A stretch of DNA of 64,000 bases from Clavelina lepadiformis (lineage: Eukaryota > Chordata > Ascidiacea > Aplousobranchia > Clavelinidae). The stretch lies in NCBI RefSeq assembly GCF_947623445.1, contig NC_135242.1, forward strand, positions 6,138,001 through 6,202,000, in the 5' to 3' direction. Positions within the stretch are counted from its first letter, which is position 1; every line of letters begins with the position of its first letter. Below are positions 12,425 through 24,600 of this stretch, piece by piece. The notes beneath the pieces were generated by a model, which worked only from the letters and a program-made list of their open reading frames with translations, did not search any database and had not been told where the DNA came from. The position numbers were made by a program, and so were the translations under genes.

Positions 12425-12490
12425 CGGTACACGAGTCCCATTATTGCTAGGCTGGAGCTCCAACCATTCGGCTACCGAGCTGATAACCGA
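12425..12490 (-). repeat. Possible tRNA-derived SINE head
   Basis: On the minus strand this reads GCTCGGTAGCCGAATGG, close to a tRNA 5' half with an internal A box (TAGCCGAATGG against TGGCNNAGTGG). It is followed by GGGACTCGTGTACCG where a B box would be expected, but that match is poor. No full cloverleaf is visible, so a functional tRNA is unlikely. A tRNA-derived SINE fragment is the best guess. Confidence 0.3.
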
Positions 12491-13043
12491 TATTGAGTCC
12501 CAAACAACAAAACGAAATTAACAAAAAGCAATGAAAATATAAAAGCGTTTATAGCCACCGCCTAAAATTGGGTTCATGTGGGAACATGGTCATACGCAAG
12601 TGTTAACAAGTTTTTTTTTGCGTCATCGACGTTTGCCGCAAGTTTTAGATTAGTTTTAGTTTAGACAAATAACATTCAGGTCTAGTGAATTTTTACAACC
12701 AATAAATAGGCAATGCAATTTGAATACTTGAAAATTAGGGTAAAATTTTAACTTCTGTGAAAATATTCGCATTAGACATCAGTGTACTTTTGTTCATTTG
12801 TAGTACAATGCAGCTGGCCAGAAAAAAATGATGGGCCTCCCATAAATCCGGCCCTGAATTGGAATGAATAGAAAGAGGCCAAATCAACGTACACTTGTAT
12901 AGCCTACTATCCATGTATAGACTAACTTACCAGAAATGAGTAGATGTGAGCCCAAACCAGAATAGATTAGCAGAATATCGCTTCGGTAGAGCATTTAGGG
13001 CTTAGGGCGTTAGGCGAACACGAATACTATGTATACTTACAAC

Positions 13044-13281
13044 CAATGTTCCCTCTAATTTTTCACGAGTCTGAGCAAACACACTAACTCCCTGAGCGGT
13101 CCCTTGGACCACTGTGAGCAACATCAGACGAGCCACGTGCGCACTGTGGCCATTATTATGCGTTTATTTTATTTTCAATTCAGGTTGGATTTTGTTCTTG
13201 TGCGCAGCACAAATTTTCTGTGCGCGGAGACCGTGTCAGCAGTGCGCATTTGCGCACGCGCGCAGCTTAGAGGGAACATTG
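13044..13281. mobile_element. Non-autonomous hAT-type MITE, 238 bp
   Basis: Perfect 15-bp terminal inverted repeats (CAATGTTCCCTCTAA at 13044-13058, its complement at 13267-13281) are flanked by the 8-bp direct repeat CTTACAAC (13036-13043 and 13282-13289). The 8-bp duplication and short ends fit the hAT superfamily. The interior is rich in GTGCGC/TGCGCA motifs. Reading frames inside it (13104-13311) are not genes. Confidence 0.88.
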
Positions 13282-13289
13282 CTTACAAC

Positions 13290-13928
13290 TAAAATCGACA
13301 ACCGAAGCTAGCGAAGTTAATTTTTGCGATTTTGAAGGCGCCGTTAAAATTGTTAACATATAGCCTACATTTTAAGTTGCCTACGCGTAATCAACTTTAG
13401 TTGCCAAGTCTTGTTAAAAATGTTCCAAAAGTTTTGATTTTGCTTGCGTTTTGATCGATTGTTTACCAAAAATTTACCGGTCTAAAATAAACCTAACTTT
13501 ATGCTGTGTTTACCTATATTTTGTTTTCGCCGCTTTGATCAGCCCTAAAATTATTAGCCTCCGAGTTATCTACCGGTGCGTACATTATTTGGAATATAGA
13601 CTTTTACGAGATAAAAATTTTAATACCACGTACACTATAATACCAGCGATTAATTATTACAAAAAGCGATTGTCGCATTTCAGTCTTTTTACTGTTTTTC
13701 GATGTCTCTGTCATGTATCCATGTTAACCAATCATCCAACTTCCTCGCTCTAATCGTCTACTCTAGAACTTGGTCCTGGTCTTGTTTTTCTGGTAATGAG
13801 AAAGTCCGCGCGAATGCAAACGTGACTGGATACCACACGCCAATAACAAGGAAAGCGTGACGTATAACGCGTGTCGTTAGCTCAGCTACTACGTTTACAT
13901 AGCTAAGTCTATATAACAGTCAAACAAT
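13290..13928. other. Intergenic, probable promoter side of the rhodanese gene
   Basis: No convincing coding sequence. The frame at 13451-13753 has no recognisable motif. Confidence 0.4.
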
Positions 13929-13989
13929 ATGTTTTGGATTAGATCGTTCACGAAGCTAGCGAGCCACCATCGAATGACAATGACGTTAG
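13929..13989 (+). other. Candidate upstream first exon of the rhodanese gene
   Basis: An ATG at 13929 opens a short frame (MFWIRSFTKLASHHRM...) rich in basic and hydroxyl residues with no acidic ones, as in mitochondrial targeting peptides. It ends at a strong donor (TTAG/GTAAGT) in phase 1. No acceptor I can find joins it in frame to the rhodanese exon at 14971. An acceptor at 14878 keeps the frame for about 27 more codons, then it stops. It could be a 5' exon, part of another transcript, or chance. Confidence 0.3.
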
Positions 13990-14970
13990 GTAAGTAGAAA
14001 AGTTTTTGCATATTCACTTAAATTACTGATGATGCAGTATAATCAAGTTATGCATGGAAAAAGCTAAGTAAATCTTCATTAATTATTATCGTCTGCTACT
14101 TTCTTTGCCTTACGCTTCACCCGGAGCAATTGATATGATGGGTTTGTTTGCAGTTAAATATTAGGCTAGGCTTTGTATAGTATATTTGCACTATAGGCTA
14201 TTTCATCTGCTTCCAAAGTTTGTTTTAAAGTGTTAGTGGTCAATGGAGTGGCGATAAAGTCACACAAAGAAGACAAGGTTTAAGAGGATCGTAAAAACGG
14301 CGAAATAACATAACCACAGTTGTTCATTTAATAAAAAGTGTTCAAACATGTAAACAATCAGTTAATCAACATAATTTTAAAAAACGAATTAGCAAGCCTG
14401 AATGTATTTTGTCTGAATTGTACTTTCAACATACTTAAAACTGTTTTAGTTTTCTGCTGTGGCTTTTTCTTGGATTCAGTGAATTAACCAATAGTTGTAA
14501 CAAAAATCCCTAGTTTAAGATTAAGAAATCATATGCCTTGTCTCTTTTGTCACACCCATTTTTTATAATTTATACTCCACATATACAATCATGATAAGCT
14601 TATATAACCTTTCATAAGAATCAGCCTATTTTTCATGAACATAAAATAGAATCGAAATTTTCAAATGTGAACTGAATGTTTAGGTTATTCAGTCAAAAAC
14701 TGGGTGTCAGTTGTAGCTGTTTTGTGCCAAGTGCCACAACAAGTGATACTGACACGGAATGTATTCAATCCTCCTACAAAGTGCTTCATTAATGGGTGTC
14801 AACCAACTGCGTGTCGGGAAAGCCATGATGACCATTCTGTTGAGCTAAAGTACCTATCTACTGCTGTTTTTTAATAGGCTATGACAGAAACTATACAATG
14901 AAAACTCAAGCAAATCATCTTCGTGCTTTAGATTGTCAACCAGAAACACAGTTCAAGGTTAATTGGTTTC

Positions 14971-15505
14971 ATGTTTTTCAGTGATGACCTTACAGTGGAT
15001 ATTGAAGAACTCTCTGATATTGTGGAAAACGATACTGCGTATGTTATAGATGTAAGAAGTGCAAAAGAAATTAGGGAAGTTGGCCAGATACCAGCAAAGA
15101 GATGGATTAATATTCCACTCAATCGCCTTGGTAGGATACTTTGCAAAATTTGTTATGAGAATAATTTGGTCTTACAATGAATAATCTGTCACTTTTATTT
15201 TATTATTACCAGAGGCATCTCTTGAAATGCCTGAAGGAAAATTTAAGGCTAAATATGGTTGCTCTAAGCCGACCACAGAGGATAAGATGGTATTCCATTG
15301 CTTAAGTGGCGTGCGTAGCACTCTCGCATTAAACTCTGCATTGAACCATGGATTTAAAAAGTGAGTAAACACTAGTAAGTAGCAAATGTATTTCTAAAAG
15401 ACAACTTGTGACAGTCAATAAATAACTCCTTGCAGTGCAAAGCATTATCCTGGAGGTTGGCTAGGGTGGATGAAGCATCTGCATCACCACCATCATGAAA
15501 ATTAA
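14971..15505 (+). CDS. TSTD3: Single-domain rhodanese-like sulfurtransferase (TSTD3-like)
   Basis: Rhodanese domain, which moves sulfane sulfur through an active-site Cys persulfide. Exons 14971-15130, 15213-15360 and 15436-15505 join in phase to 125 residues. Visible: YVIDVRSAKEI early in the fold, INIPLNRLE, the active-site loop HCLSGVRS with catalytic Cys at about residue 83, and the C-terminal AKHYPGGWLGWMKHL. The loop and the HYxGGW end resemble vertebrate TSTD3 more than TSTD1, from memory. The start is the first in-frame ATG after a stop at 14929; a true upstream exon is possible. The protein ends in a run of five histidines (HLHHHHHEN), unusual for the family. It lies tail to tail with MRPL24, with 191 bp between stop codons. 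Confidence 0.85.
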
Positions 15506-15696
15506 CATTTCTAGATCATCCAACCTAACGATTGGTGAGAAATGAAAGCTTTAACACAGACTGTCACATATTACCTATGCATAATTAATTGCAAACTGCA
15601 CTTGTAATGTCCATCCAGTTCCCGCATCTCAAAATCGTGCACTTTACAATACCAGCAACAACCATGGGTTAGGTAGGCCCAATGCATCAATGAATC

Positions 15697-17840
15697 CTAA
15701 TACCAAAAAGTTTTTCTCCGTGGAGGATCGTTAATGCCAGAAATTTTTTGTAATTCCTCCTCCCATGTTTCCATGGTTGGAACGAAAGTCCTTTTACAAG
15801 CATCCTCATAAGTTGTGTCTTTTTCACCGCACTTAAATTCTGACTTTAGTGTGCCATCAGCAAGTTTTTCTGGTGGCCTGAAAATGTAAACCAGTATTAA
15901 TTATGCTCTTTCACGAAGTGCATTTATAACAGTGTTATTGTTTAATGCTTGTACGAGTTGTATACACAAAGTCTAATGTATTGCATGCTATATTCAGCAC
16001 AAATAAAATTGTCGAAGCAAAATAATTTTCCCCGTGCATTCTTGTGGTTAAAATAAAACTGACATACCAGTGAATTATATGACCAGATTCTTTCGACACG
16101 CGTACTCTTTTACCTTCTGGGCTTACTTTAAACTCAACAGAAACTGGTTTTGAAGTCTTGGGATCAATAAGACTGACCTACACCAGACAGAGTATAAGCA
16201 TTTGCTCTAAGCACAAACATCAGAGTTAACCTCTATGTCTAACAAAGCAAAAGGATCTGCATTTGTTGTTACCTCATGATGCTGCAATGGCTGTTCAACA
16301 TCCGACATCATTCCACCTTCACTAGCTAGTAAAATCATAATCTCAGTTTTACATCTTAGCTGAAAAAGTCTTAAACATATATGCTAAATGTGTCTATTAT
16401 TGTTATGTACAAAATATATACAGTCGTCCATTTAAAATTTTGGATAGCCCAACTCATTAACTAGACATTTTAATTAAAACTGGAGTGTTTTTATGATCTC
16501 CTGACACCAGGACAAAACTAACAATTCTTATCGCAAAATTAGTCGAAAAATCGTTCATTGTAACATAAACCACGACTTGCCAAATTTGTGGTATATTTGC
16601 AAAAGGTAAACTTCATACTTAGGTAATAACAGTAATTTAACCGGCTCCAGTAACTTCCAGTTAACAAGCTTCTACTGTAGCATATACTATGGTTAGTGAA
16701 GTCTTGATCACACAAGTTAAGTGCAAAAAGACAAAAGTTAATAAAGGAAATCAATACATACTCTGTCTTTTACAGTTTAAGCCCCCAACAACGATCAAAT
16801 TTCCTTCTCGGACTACCTATTAAATACAAAGAAAAACAATTTTTTACATTGTTAAAAACACACAATCAGACCAAAATGGCTAAAAAGCTTTTTTTATTGC
16901 TTTATAAAAATCTGCTTGCTAACTTAAACAAACCTGAATGACTTCCCCTTGCTTTCCTTCATCTTTGCCAACAAGTATTTGCACTTTGTCACCAACCTCG
17001 TACAACCATTTATCTGGTGGTACAATTTTCATTTTGTTATAGTTATGCTGATACCAAGCAATTGTCTGACCGGTCATTATTTTCTGCTGTTCTTCAGCAC
17101 TATATGGCGAAGTGAGTGTCCATTTGTACCTATACGTTTCACAAAATATTACAAGAAATATTGCCACAACTCTGAACCTTGGCCGTGCCTTCAGTATATA
17201 CAAGGTTACTTAGATTACATTCTTCAAGCTATCATTGCATGAGCGACCGAGTAAGCTTGAGTTACGTACACCACATTTAAGGCAAGGTCAGTTGTTTTTT
17301 TTACAAACTCCTTTTCCTTCCACAAGTCGAATTGTCCCAGTAAATTTAGCAATCCTTGCAAATTTGTGTAGTTTGGAGGCACTCCAACTTAAATTTTACA
17401 GCAATTAAAGGTAAAAACATATGCTTGTGCTGATAATTGGGTGCCTCTATTTTACCCATGTGCAGTAAACAAAATTACTTCAATTGCTAGAACTTATAAG
17501 TTCAATTACTACCAGTTGCATAGCACTTGCATGGAGTATTCACACTAGCTGTGAAGTAACTTATCATACTTTGCAATTGAACTTTTGAACTGGATCGCAT
17601 GTAGCTTTACAAACCTGCACGTATGAGTAAAATGAAGGGAATCCTTGTAATTACAGCCATACACAATAAATAAATATTAGAGGCTTAATGCATGACTTAC
17701 CAATATGGTGGGTCGATTTCTCTCGGACGATAGTCCCGCCACTTCAGTGCTCCATGGCGAATTAATCTAAAACTTTCTGGTGGCTTACCAGGAAGACGAA
17801 GCCAACCTCGCTTTTCCAGCAAAAACCTAGTAAGTCTCAT
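15697..17840 (-). CDS. MRPL24: Mitochondrial large ribosomal subunit protein uL24m
   Basis: Structural protein of the mitochondrial 39S subunit, an rRNA-binding KOW protein near the exit tunnel. Six minus-strand exons join in perfect phase: 17701-17840, 16934-17129, 16762-16816, 16273-16325, 16068-16177, 15697-15877, giving 244 residues (human is 216). The start ATG at 17838-17840 gives MRLTRFLLEKRGWLRL, a basic N-terminus suiting mitochondrial import. The KOW core is YEVGDKVQILVGKDEGKQGEV (about residues 90-110). Then come NLIVVGGLNCKRQ, SEGGMMSDVEQPL, VSLIDPKTSKPV and KRVRVSKESG. The extreme C-terminus RRKTFWY matches the conserved YWY-type end of the family. No defect is visible. Confidence 0.95.
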
Positions 17841-18144
17841 AACCGATGTAGTAGGTTCTAATGTTTTTCCTAAACCATGCCATAGTTATAAATATTTCAA
17901 AGATGTTCTTGTTATTTTAATTGAAAGTGATTTTTTCACTGTAAATAACTTAGGTCATGCATGCAATTGCTAAGATAGTTGACAAGGTAATAATTTGCCT
18001 ATGTTTATCCAGAGGCAACGTTGATTCAATAACTGGAGGCACTGTTGCAAGTACTTTATTCTCCCCCCACACACGCATATTATCCACATAAGGGGTACCG
18101 GTACTTATTTTACAGACCTTTATAACGAGATGGAAGGATCTATT
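17841..18144. other. Upstream region of MRPL24
   Basis: About 300 bases between the MRPL24 start and a MITE. No reading frame of interest. It probably holds the MRPL24 promoter. Confidence 0.4.
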
Positions 18145-18152
18145 ACATAAAC

Positions 18153-18463
18153 CAATGGTTCCCAAACTTTTTCAGCTTGTGGCACACTAGAAAAATTATA
18201 AAACGCTCGCGGCACACTTACAAGAGAAGAAAAGTTGCTTTTATAAAAATTTATTTTCACGTGTTAATCACGTGGCAATTACCCTACTCTATCGGCAATG
18301 CCATAATTGGTTTCATCGTCACATGTGCTTATTTATCAGCTATTGAAGCAGTTAGAGCGCTTTTAAGTCGCATATGCTTGTCTGCATGCCTTATTTTAAA
18401 TATTTACACAATTCCTTTCCATAATTCAAAAAATATTTGCGGCACACCGTTTGGGAATCACTG
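18153..18463. mobile_element. Non-autonomous hAT-type MITE, 311 bp
   Basis: The imperfect terminal inverted repeats CAATGGTTCCCAAAC (left) and CAGTGATTCCCAAAC (right, reverse complement) match at 13 of 15 bases and are followed inside by GGCACAC motifs at both ends. They are flanked by the exact 8-bp duplication ACATAAAC (18145-18152 and 18464-18471). The open frame at 18177-18464 lies entirely inside it and shows no transposase motif. Confidence 0.87.
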
Positions 18464-18550
18464 ACATAAACCCTTAGCTATTCAAACCCCTGACTGTAGA
18501 TACAAGATTTAGGGTACTGCCATGGCTAATACACATGCATTATACATGCA

Positions 18551-18902
18551 CAAATATACTCGGTATTATTTAGCTTAGCCTCTTAACGATAAACATATAT
18601 TTTTGTCTCAATGTGTTTGGAACTTTCTGTAACCTTTTGAAACAATTTTTATCAGTGCAATGATATATTTATTGCAGTTTTTACGGTATGAAGAAACTGA
18701 GGAGCGTGATACTATCTTACGGAAAGTACGAAGTTACAGAATAATTTTTTCTATGTTTGTAATAATACAATTCACAAATATATGCAACATTGTTTAGTTT
18801 AGCCTCTCAACTATAAACAAATATTTTTGTCGCAATGTGTTAATATGTCTTTAACTTTCTATAACCTTTTAAAAAGACTTTTTGTGAGTAAGCTAAAATG
18901 AT
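18551..18902. repeat. Diverged direct duplication, unit about 225 bp
   Basis: About 112 bases at 18551-18662 recur in the same orientation at 18775-18902. Shared blocks include CAAATATA, TTTAG(C/T)TTAGCCTCT, TATTTTTGTC(T/G)CAATGTG and AACTTTCT(G/A)TAACCTTTT. The distal copy carries small insertions. It looks like an old tandem duplication of non-coding sequence. Confidence 0.7.
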
Positions 18903-21612
18903 TTCTAATAATTCATACAGGTACAACAATATTTTTTTTAAATCTTTAGTTCTTAGTTTTGTGCAGTAGGCCTTTCAATGTATGGTGAAAATGATAAAAG
19001 CCAAAAAAACGTGTTGCTAATAATAATCTAATATATTTTTCCAAAACAGCCGACATTTCTTATTTTTCTAGTTCGTAGATTGTGTGCTGATTGACGCTTT
19101 CAGCAAGCATGTTGTAAACCAGGGATAACCGTTTTTTGTTTAAAAGTTTTCTGTGTGTTTTTTGATAACTGACAACGTTTCTGCATACATGTTATTTGCG
19201 TACCTCAGTTTCCTAATTCCGTAAATCAGTGTTGTTCCATTTGCAATTCTGACTTCACATTTGATCTGGTCATCTATAGCCTAGTTGCAGACTTAAGTTA
19301 TTTTACTTAAATGCTGTATTGGCAACTATGTTTTATGGGATTTTCCCCTAATAAGAGAAGGAAGAAGGTTACGTGAGATAATAATTTTTGTGTCTTGCCA
19401 TTTGTGATTGAGATGAGATTATTTGTATTTTGCATTTATATGTACATACCCTCTGCATATATACCTCATACATTTTTCTCCTTGTAATACCAGAAAACCA
19501 TGACTTCAAACTAACTTATTTTAGATTAGAAAATTAGAAAGCACAAAACATTGAAAACAGCATTCTCGTTATCGTAACGACTCACACCTCCAACCTTTTT
19601 GGCTACGCCACCGATTATATCCGCTAATTAACCAAGCCTAAAACGAAGAATTGCGAATTCCGGAAAAAACAAAAGGCATAAGAAAAATAAACTCAATATT
19701 ACGTTTACCAAGCAAAGCACCATAGGCGCATACGCTGTACGAATGGGTACTATAATAATTATTATCTGGCAGTATGAATGCATAAAGCATCACTAAGTGT
19801 CTTTTTTTATTTATTTTATTTGACTTTCGTCAAAAATTTTGTATCTATGCTCATACACCATGGCTCTTAAGCCCATAGGGGCATAGATATTGATTATACA
19901 ATAGAAATGTAATAGCAAGTTGTTAGTATTCTATGATTATACGTTACATTACGTGTTATGTGTTATATCTATGGTTTACAGTAGCCTAGCCTCTATGATA
20001 TTTTCCAGACTGCAGAATGCACTTACAATTTCCTCACCCGGTGAGGACAAAAAGCCTATAATCCAGCGTCCTAAGGTTTTCCGACATCATTGTTCATGTT
20101 GGAATTTATATATTAGATAGAGTAGCTAGCAAGCGTATGTGCTTGTTTTAAGTTTCTTTCCACTTGATGCTAAACGAGCAAACACTTAAATTTTAAAATT
20201 GGCCAATAGGCCTACCTGTTGTAATTATCGAAGTGACTATAGGCCTAGGCCCTATTTCACTGGATGCGTAGTTTACGCTGCCTGTTGTTAAAGATAGGTG
20301 GTTAGGTTAGGATAATTTAATGGATGGCTATGCAAAAAGTTAATTTTAGCTGTTTAAGCTTTTATTAGATTATTATAGATTTAGACTGGGTTCAAGTTAC
20401 CATATGTGTTAGCATTTAAGTTAAGTTAGCAAGAAACTGATACAAATACCTTGGAACGTACAATTTTTTCCGTTAAAATAGTGGCATCCTATTGTTATAG
20501 GCTAGGCTACACATATACCTAAGACCTTTTAACTAATTTTAACAAAAATGCATTGAATTTGAATGCACGTAAACAACAAACTGAAAAACAAAGAAAATTT
20601 GGTTCTAGGTGTAGGCTAGTGCAGAAGTACACAACCAAATGACGTCACAATTTGTGCCCCTGAGGTTTACTATACAAATGCATCTTGTGGTTGTGCACAT
20701 GTGCATTAGGCCTAGACCCGGAAAAGTTGTCAGTAGCAGTATACCCGACAGGAAATTACGGCCTTTTTCGACAGAAATCGTACTTGAAAAGACCCAAATT
20801 TTGGTGTGCACTACGGGCAGTGTATAGGACTATCTTATCTGTTAATTATGGAAATGTGCTCAAAGTAACAAACTCATTCAAGGAACGGTAATCTCTACTT
20901 AAATTAAAGAAGTGTGTCTTTTAACTTACGGTAACCCTAACAGTGAGTAACAAGTAATTGCCAGTAGAAAGTGTGGTACATGCACACAGGTTGTTCATCA
21001 ACGTGCACACCAAACATTTTTATCTTCACACCAGTTTATGATAAATAAATAAAGAAAAGCTGGTTGTTTGAATGCCAATTTGTAATAATTAAACAAAGAA
21101 TTGAGCTTTCAGTGTAAACCATCTCGCAAACATTTGCGTCTTCACATGCACTATTTCATGTTGTAAACTATCTATACTACATTTCAGTCGAGTTTAACAG
21201 AGCATAAACCAAGAAAATAGACAAATATTATAGTAATGCAGTTTTAGTTTCCAAGTAATGTCAAAAATGTTTTTCCTTCCATTTTTTCAATTGTTTTTAT
21301 TATGAGTGTCAGTTTTCCAAAAACTTTTGTTAACCTTCTTGCCACTGTTACTGCTAAGTGGTACATTTCCTTCATCCCAGACTGGAAAGCATGGCACTTT
21401 TCAATGAGGCCTGTGGGGTACAGGCCGGGTGAGTGACGTCTAAACTCGGGTACAAAATGGTATACTAAGTACATTTTGCATTGTGCAATGCACTTACCAT
21501 GCTTTCCACTCTATCCTACATCTGCTTCTTTGTTAGGTTTGTTACAGTTGTCAGGTTAGCCACTTTTGCTGTCATCATCAGTAAGGTATTTCTGTGCTTC
21601 TAAAGTTTTTCA
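18903..21612. other. Intergenic region upstream of GTF2F1
   Basis: About 2.7 kb without a supportable gene. Short overlapping frames on both strands at 20605-20891 lack motifs. It contains a perfect palindromic CRE, TGACGTCA, at 20640-20647 and otherwise AT-rich sequence. Confidence 0.45.
20640..20647. promoter_or_regulatory. Palindromic CRE-like site TGACGTCA
   Basis: Exact consensus for CREB/ATF dimers, about 970 bp upstream of the GTF2F1 ATG. A single 8-mer can occur by chance, so a role is only a possibility. Confidence 0.25.
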
Positions 21613-24600
21613 ATGACATCATCAAGAGCTGATGAGTATCTTGTCTGTGTTCCCAAACATTCATCAAAACAATACAATGTCATGAGATTTAATGCTGGTG
21701 ATAAAATTGATATTAGGGTAAGTTTTCAGCTTTTTCACTTTTCAGTTTGTAAATATTGTATTGGATTTATGAAAAAGCTTATAATAGCTACTTTGACATG
21801 AAATTGTAGTGTATATAATAGAGATTTTTACTCTCACTTTAAAATCTGAATGGGTGGAGCCAGCTGTACTTTAAAAAAGATGCAATTTTTAACACTTGTT
21901 TTGAGGTATTGGCATATATTTAAAAGTGTTTGCAAAGACCAAACAGGAAATTCTTTAATCCAGTTTTTCTCAACCATTGTTTGCCGTGAGACCAATCTAC
22001 GAGTAAAAAAAAGTGGACTAAACAGTAAATAAACATTTTTTACTTTTGCACTTCCTTGAAAAAGGAGTTAGTGAATAGATAGAAGTGCAATATAATAATT
22101 AGATTAGAAGTGCACTAAATTTTCGGCAGGCCAAATTAGTTCGACCGAATTCAATAAATATGCCCAATTTCAGCTTTAGCCCAGATTTGGCTGAAAAAAA
22201 TTTTAATGACACTACTAAAATTTTGCTTGAAAAAATTCCTTCGTTGCAGAAAAAATATGATAACAGCGGATAAGATTGTTATCGCACATTGACATAACAG
22301 GAATTTAAGTGCCTGTTATGTCATTCACGAAACTTTTTGTTCCAAGTTTTTACTAACTACGCATTAGTTCAACTATTTCCTATAACTATGTCACGTAAAC
22401 ATGCTAGAACGCCCTTGTTATTACAGGAATTTATAAAACAACCCTTTGAATTCAGTCTCCTGCCAATAATAATTCCAAGTTTCCAACAATGAAATGCATG
22501 TCACAAGAGATAAACAAAGTAGATTACAGTTCAAATAGGTGGTGCGACACTCTCACTTGTGATGTAAAAATAATGCAAATTATTTAAATTTGTGACACAT
22601 CGTATTTAAAGAAAACTCACAATCCTGACAAGCCGCTTAGTGTTTAAGCAGGAATAGGTAGTTGGTGTGGTGAAGTGATGAAAATAATGGGTTTTTATGG
22701 CACAAAAATTTCTTTTATTGCATCACACTTGTTGCACACCATGGAAAAAGCACACGGATGTGTGCAGAAACCACAACCTGAAACTTACTACACGTAAACC
22801 TTCAAACATATTACGAACATTTAGCTACAATTTAGTAGAGAAGTTTGCGCTCTCAGAAGTCACCCCCAATTGAGAACTCCTGCTCTAATTTTGCAGCATT
22901 TTGATACCAGAAAGCAAAAGTAATACAACTGATGTTTGTTGCATAAACCTCATTAGTACTTTGTTTGCGTAAAGTTTATTACAATTAACTTTATGTTTGA
23001 ACAAACATGAAACTTAAAAGTTGTTGATTTTGCAGAAATGGGTGAAAGGTTCTCTTTCAAGAGACTTGAGCGCAAAGAAAATATACGAAGAAGAGGAAGT
23101 CTATCCAGAATATGGCGAGGGCAGTGAGTATGGACGAAAGCAAAGAGAAGAGGTATCTTATTTGCTAATATATGTAGCCGCTGTATTGGTCAACACTGTT
23201 AGTGTGTTATGTTTACATATGTATATAGCATATCATATGAATATAATACCGGTATGTAGCGATGTGTAAGACGGAAATTGTTTTCTCTTAAATTGCAAGT
23301 TGCATGTTACATTGCTTTTGGTGTTTCATATTTTTAGGCTCGTCGATTAAAATATGGTTTTAAAAGGAGCAAGTTCAAAGTTAAGGACCAACCATGGAAC
23401 CTTATGGTGTCTGCTATTGAACCAGAAGCTGATAGTAAAAAGAAACTGAATGGCAAAAGTGATATAAAGCCTAAAGTTATCACAAAAGAATTTTCTGGAA
23501 GAAAGGAAGGTGGTATTGGAGAAGGTTCCATGTATTTTGTGTTTACTCAACGGCCAGATTGCACTTTTGAAGCTCATCCTGTAGAGGACTGGTACAACTT
23601 CAAAAGAAAGATTCGGCACCGGACACTCACGGATGAAGAAGCAGAAGAGGCGTGGGAAAAACGAGACAAGATTCTCAATCATCTGAACTACATGGCACGG
23701 AAGAGATTGCACATAAACGATGAAGAGGAAGGGGGCGGAGAAGAAGGAAAAATCAAATTAGAAAAAAAAAAGAGCTCAAGTAAGATGAAAAATGGGGATG
23801 AGGATCTGATGATACATGACAATGAGGATTATGAACTGTATATGAGCGGAGGAAGCAGTGATGACGCTGAAGAAGATGATGAAGGAACATCTTCTAAAAA
23901 GAAGCAGAAGAAAAAGTCCAAACCGAAGAAAGAATCTGATGATGAAAAAGACGAGGCGGTGGAGGATTCAGATGACGGAGAACACGAAGGAACTGAAATT
24001 GCTTATGCAAGCGATATTAGCAGTGAAAATGAGGAGATATATGACTCAAAAATTGCTCCTCGAGGGCTAGATGAGTTAAGTTCATCTTCCAGCAGTGATG
24101 ATGAAGAAGAGAATAATAAACCTGAAGAAAAAAATACGGAAAAATCAAAACAAAGCAAAGCCACTGCTGATAGTGACAACAGTGATTTATCTGCAGAGTC
24201 TGCAAGCGATCTTGAAGATGAGGATTCTCTTTCCCGTAGTGCACTCTTGATGCAGCAAAAGAAAATTTCTCCTAAAGATAAGAAAGCTGGTAAAAGAAGC
24301 GCTTCCAACAGCAGATCATCAACTCCAAATTCTGAGTTATCAGGTTGGATGAAGACTATCTCTCATGTTTTATGCTTACTTTTATTTAAGTTGTTAGTGT
24401 ATATTTTTGATATGAATAATTAGTTTTTGTCAATTAAAATTTGCTGGTGTTTTGTAAGCCAAATACTATGCAAACTCATTATTTACTTATGTGTATCTTT
24501 TAGGATCTCCTAATGTTAAAAGAAAACTGCATGATGTGTCTAAAAAATTAGAAGCACAAGCCAGTCGTCAATCACCTTTGACTGTTGGCGGCAGCAACAT

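Larger units (their letters stand above)
11582..13035. other. Transposon right arm and flanking non-coding sequence
   Basis: The first 740 bases are the non-coding right arm of the P-type element. The flank after 12327 holds the tRNA-like fragment at about 12425-12490 and two copies of a CCGGCCCTG motif (about 12380 and 12848) that resemble right ends of hAT-type repeats, without matching left ends. No gene is visible. Confidence 0.4.

Noticed and set aside
12425..12490. A genuine tRNA gene on the minus strand
   Set aside because: A-box-like sequence is present, but the B box is poor and no acceptor stem or cloverleaf can be drawn; kept only as a possible SINE fragment.
13104..13311. Overlapping 62- and 65-codon frames
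   Set aside because: Both lie almost entirely inside the hAT MITE at 13044-13281 and have no protein motif.
18177..18464. 95-codon plus-strand frame
   Set aside because: Contained in the MITE at 18153-18463, starting in one inverted end and finishing in the other; no transposase motif.
20605..20891. Overlapping frames on both strands
   Set aside because: Mutually overlapping, short and motif-free in an intergenic region.
23858..24308. Alternative-frame and antisense open frames across the GTF2F1 acidic linker
   Set aside because: Low-complexity shadows of the real GTF2F1 exon; the sense frame matches RAP74 on both sides.
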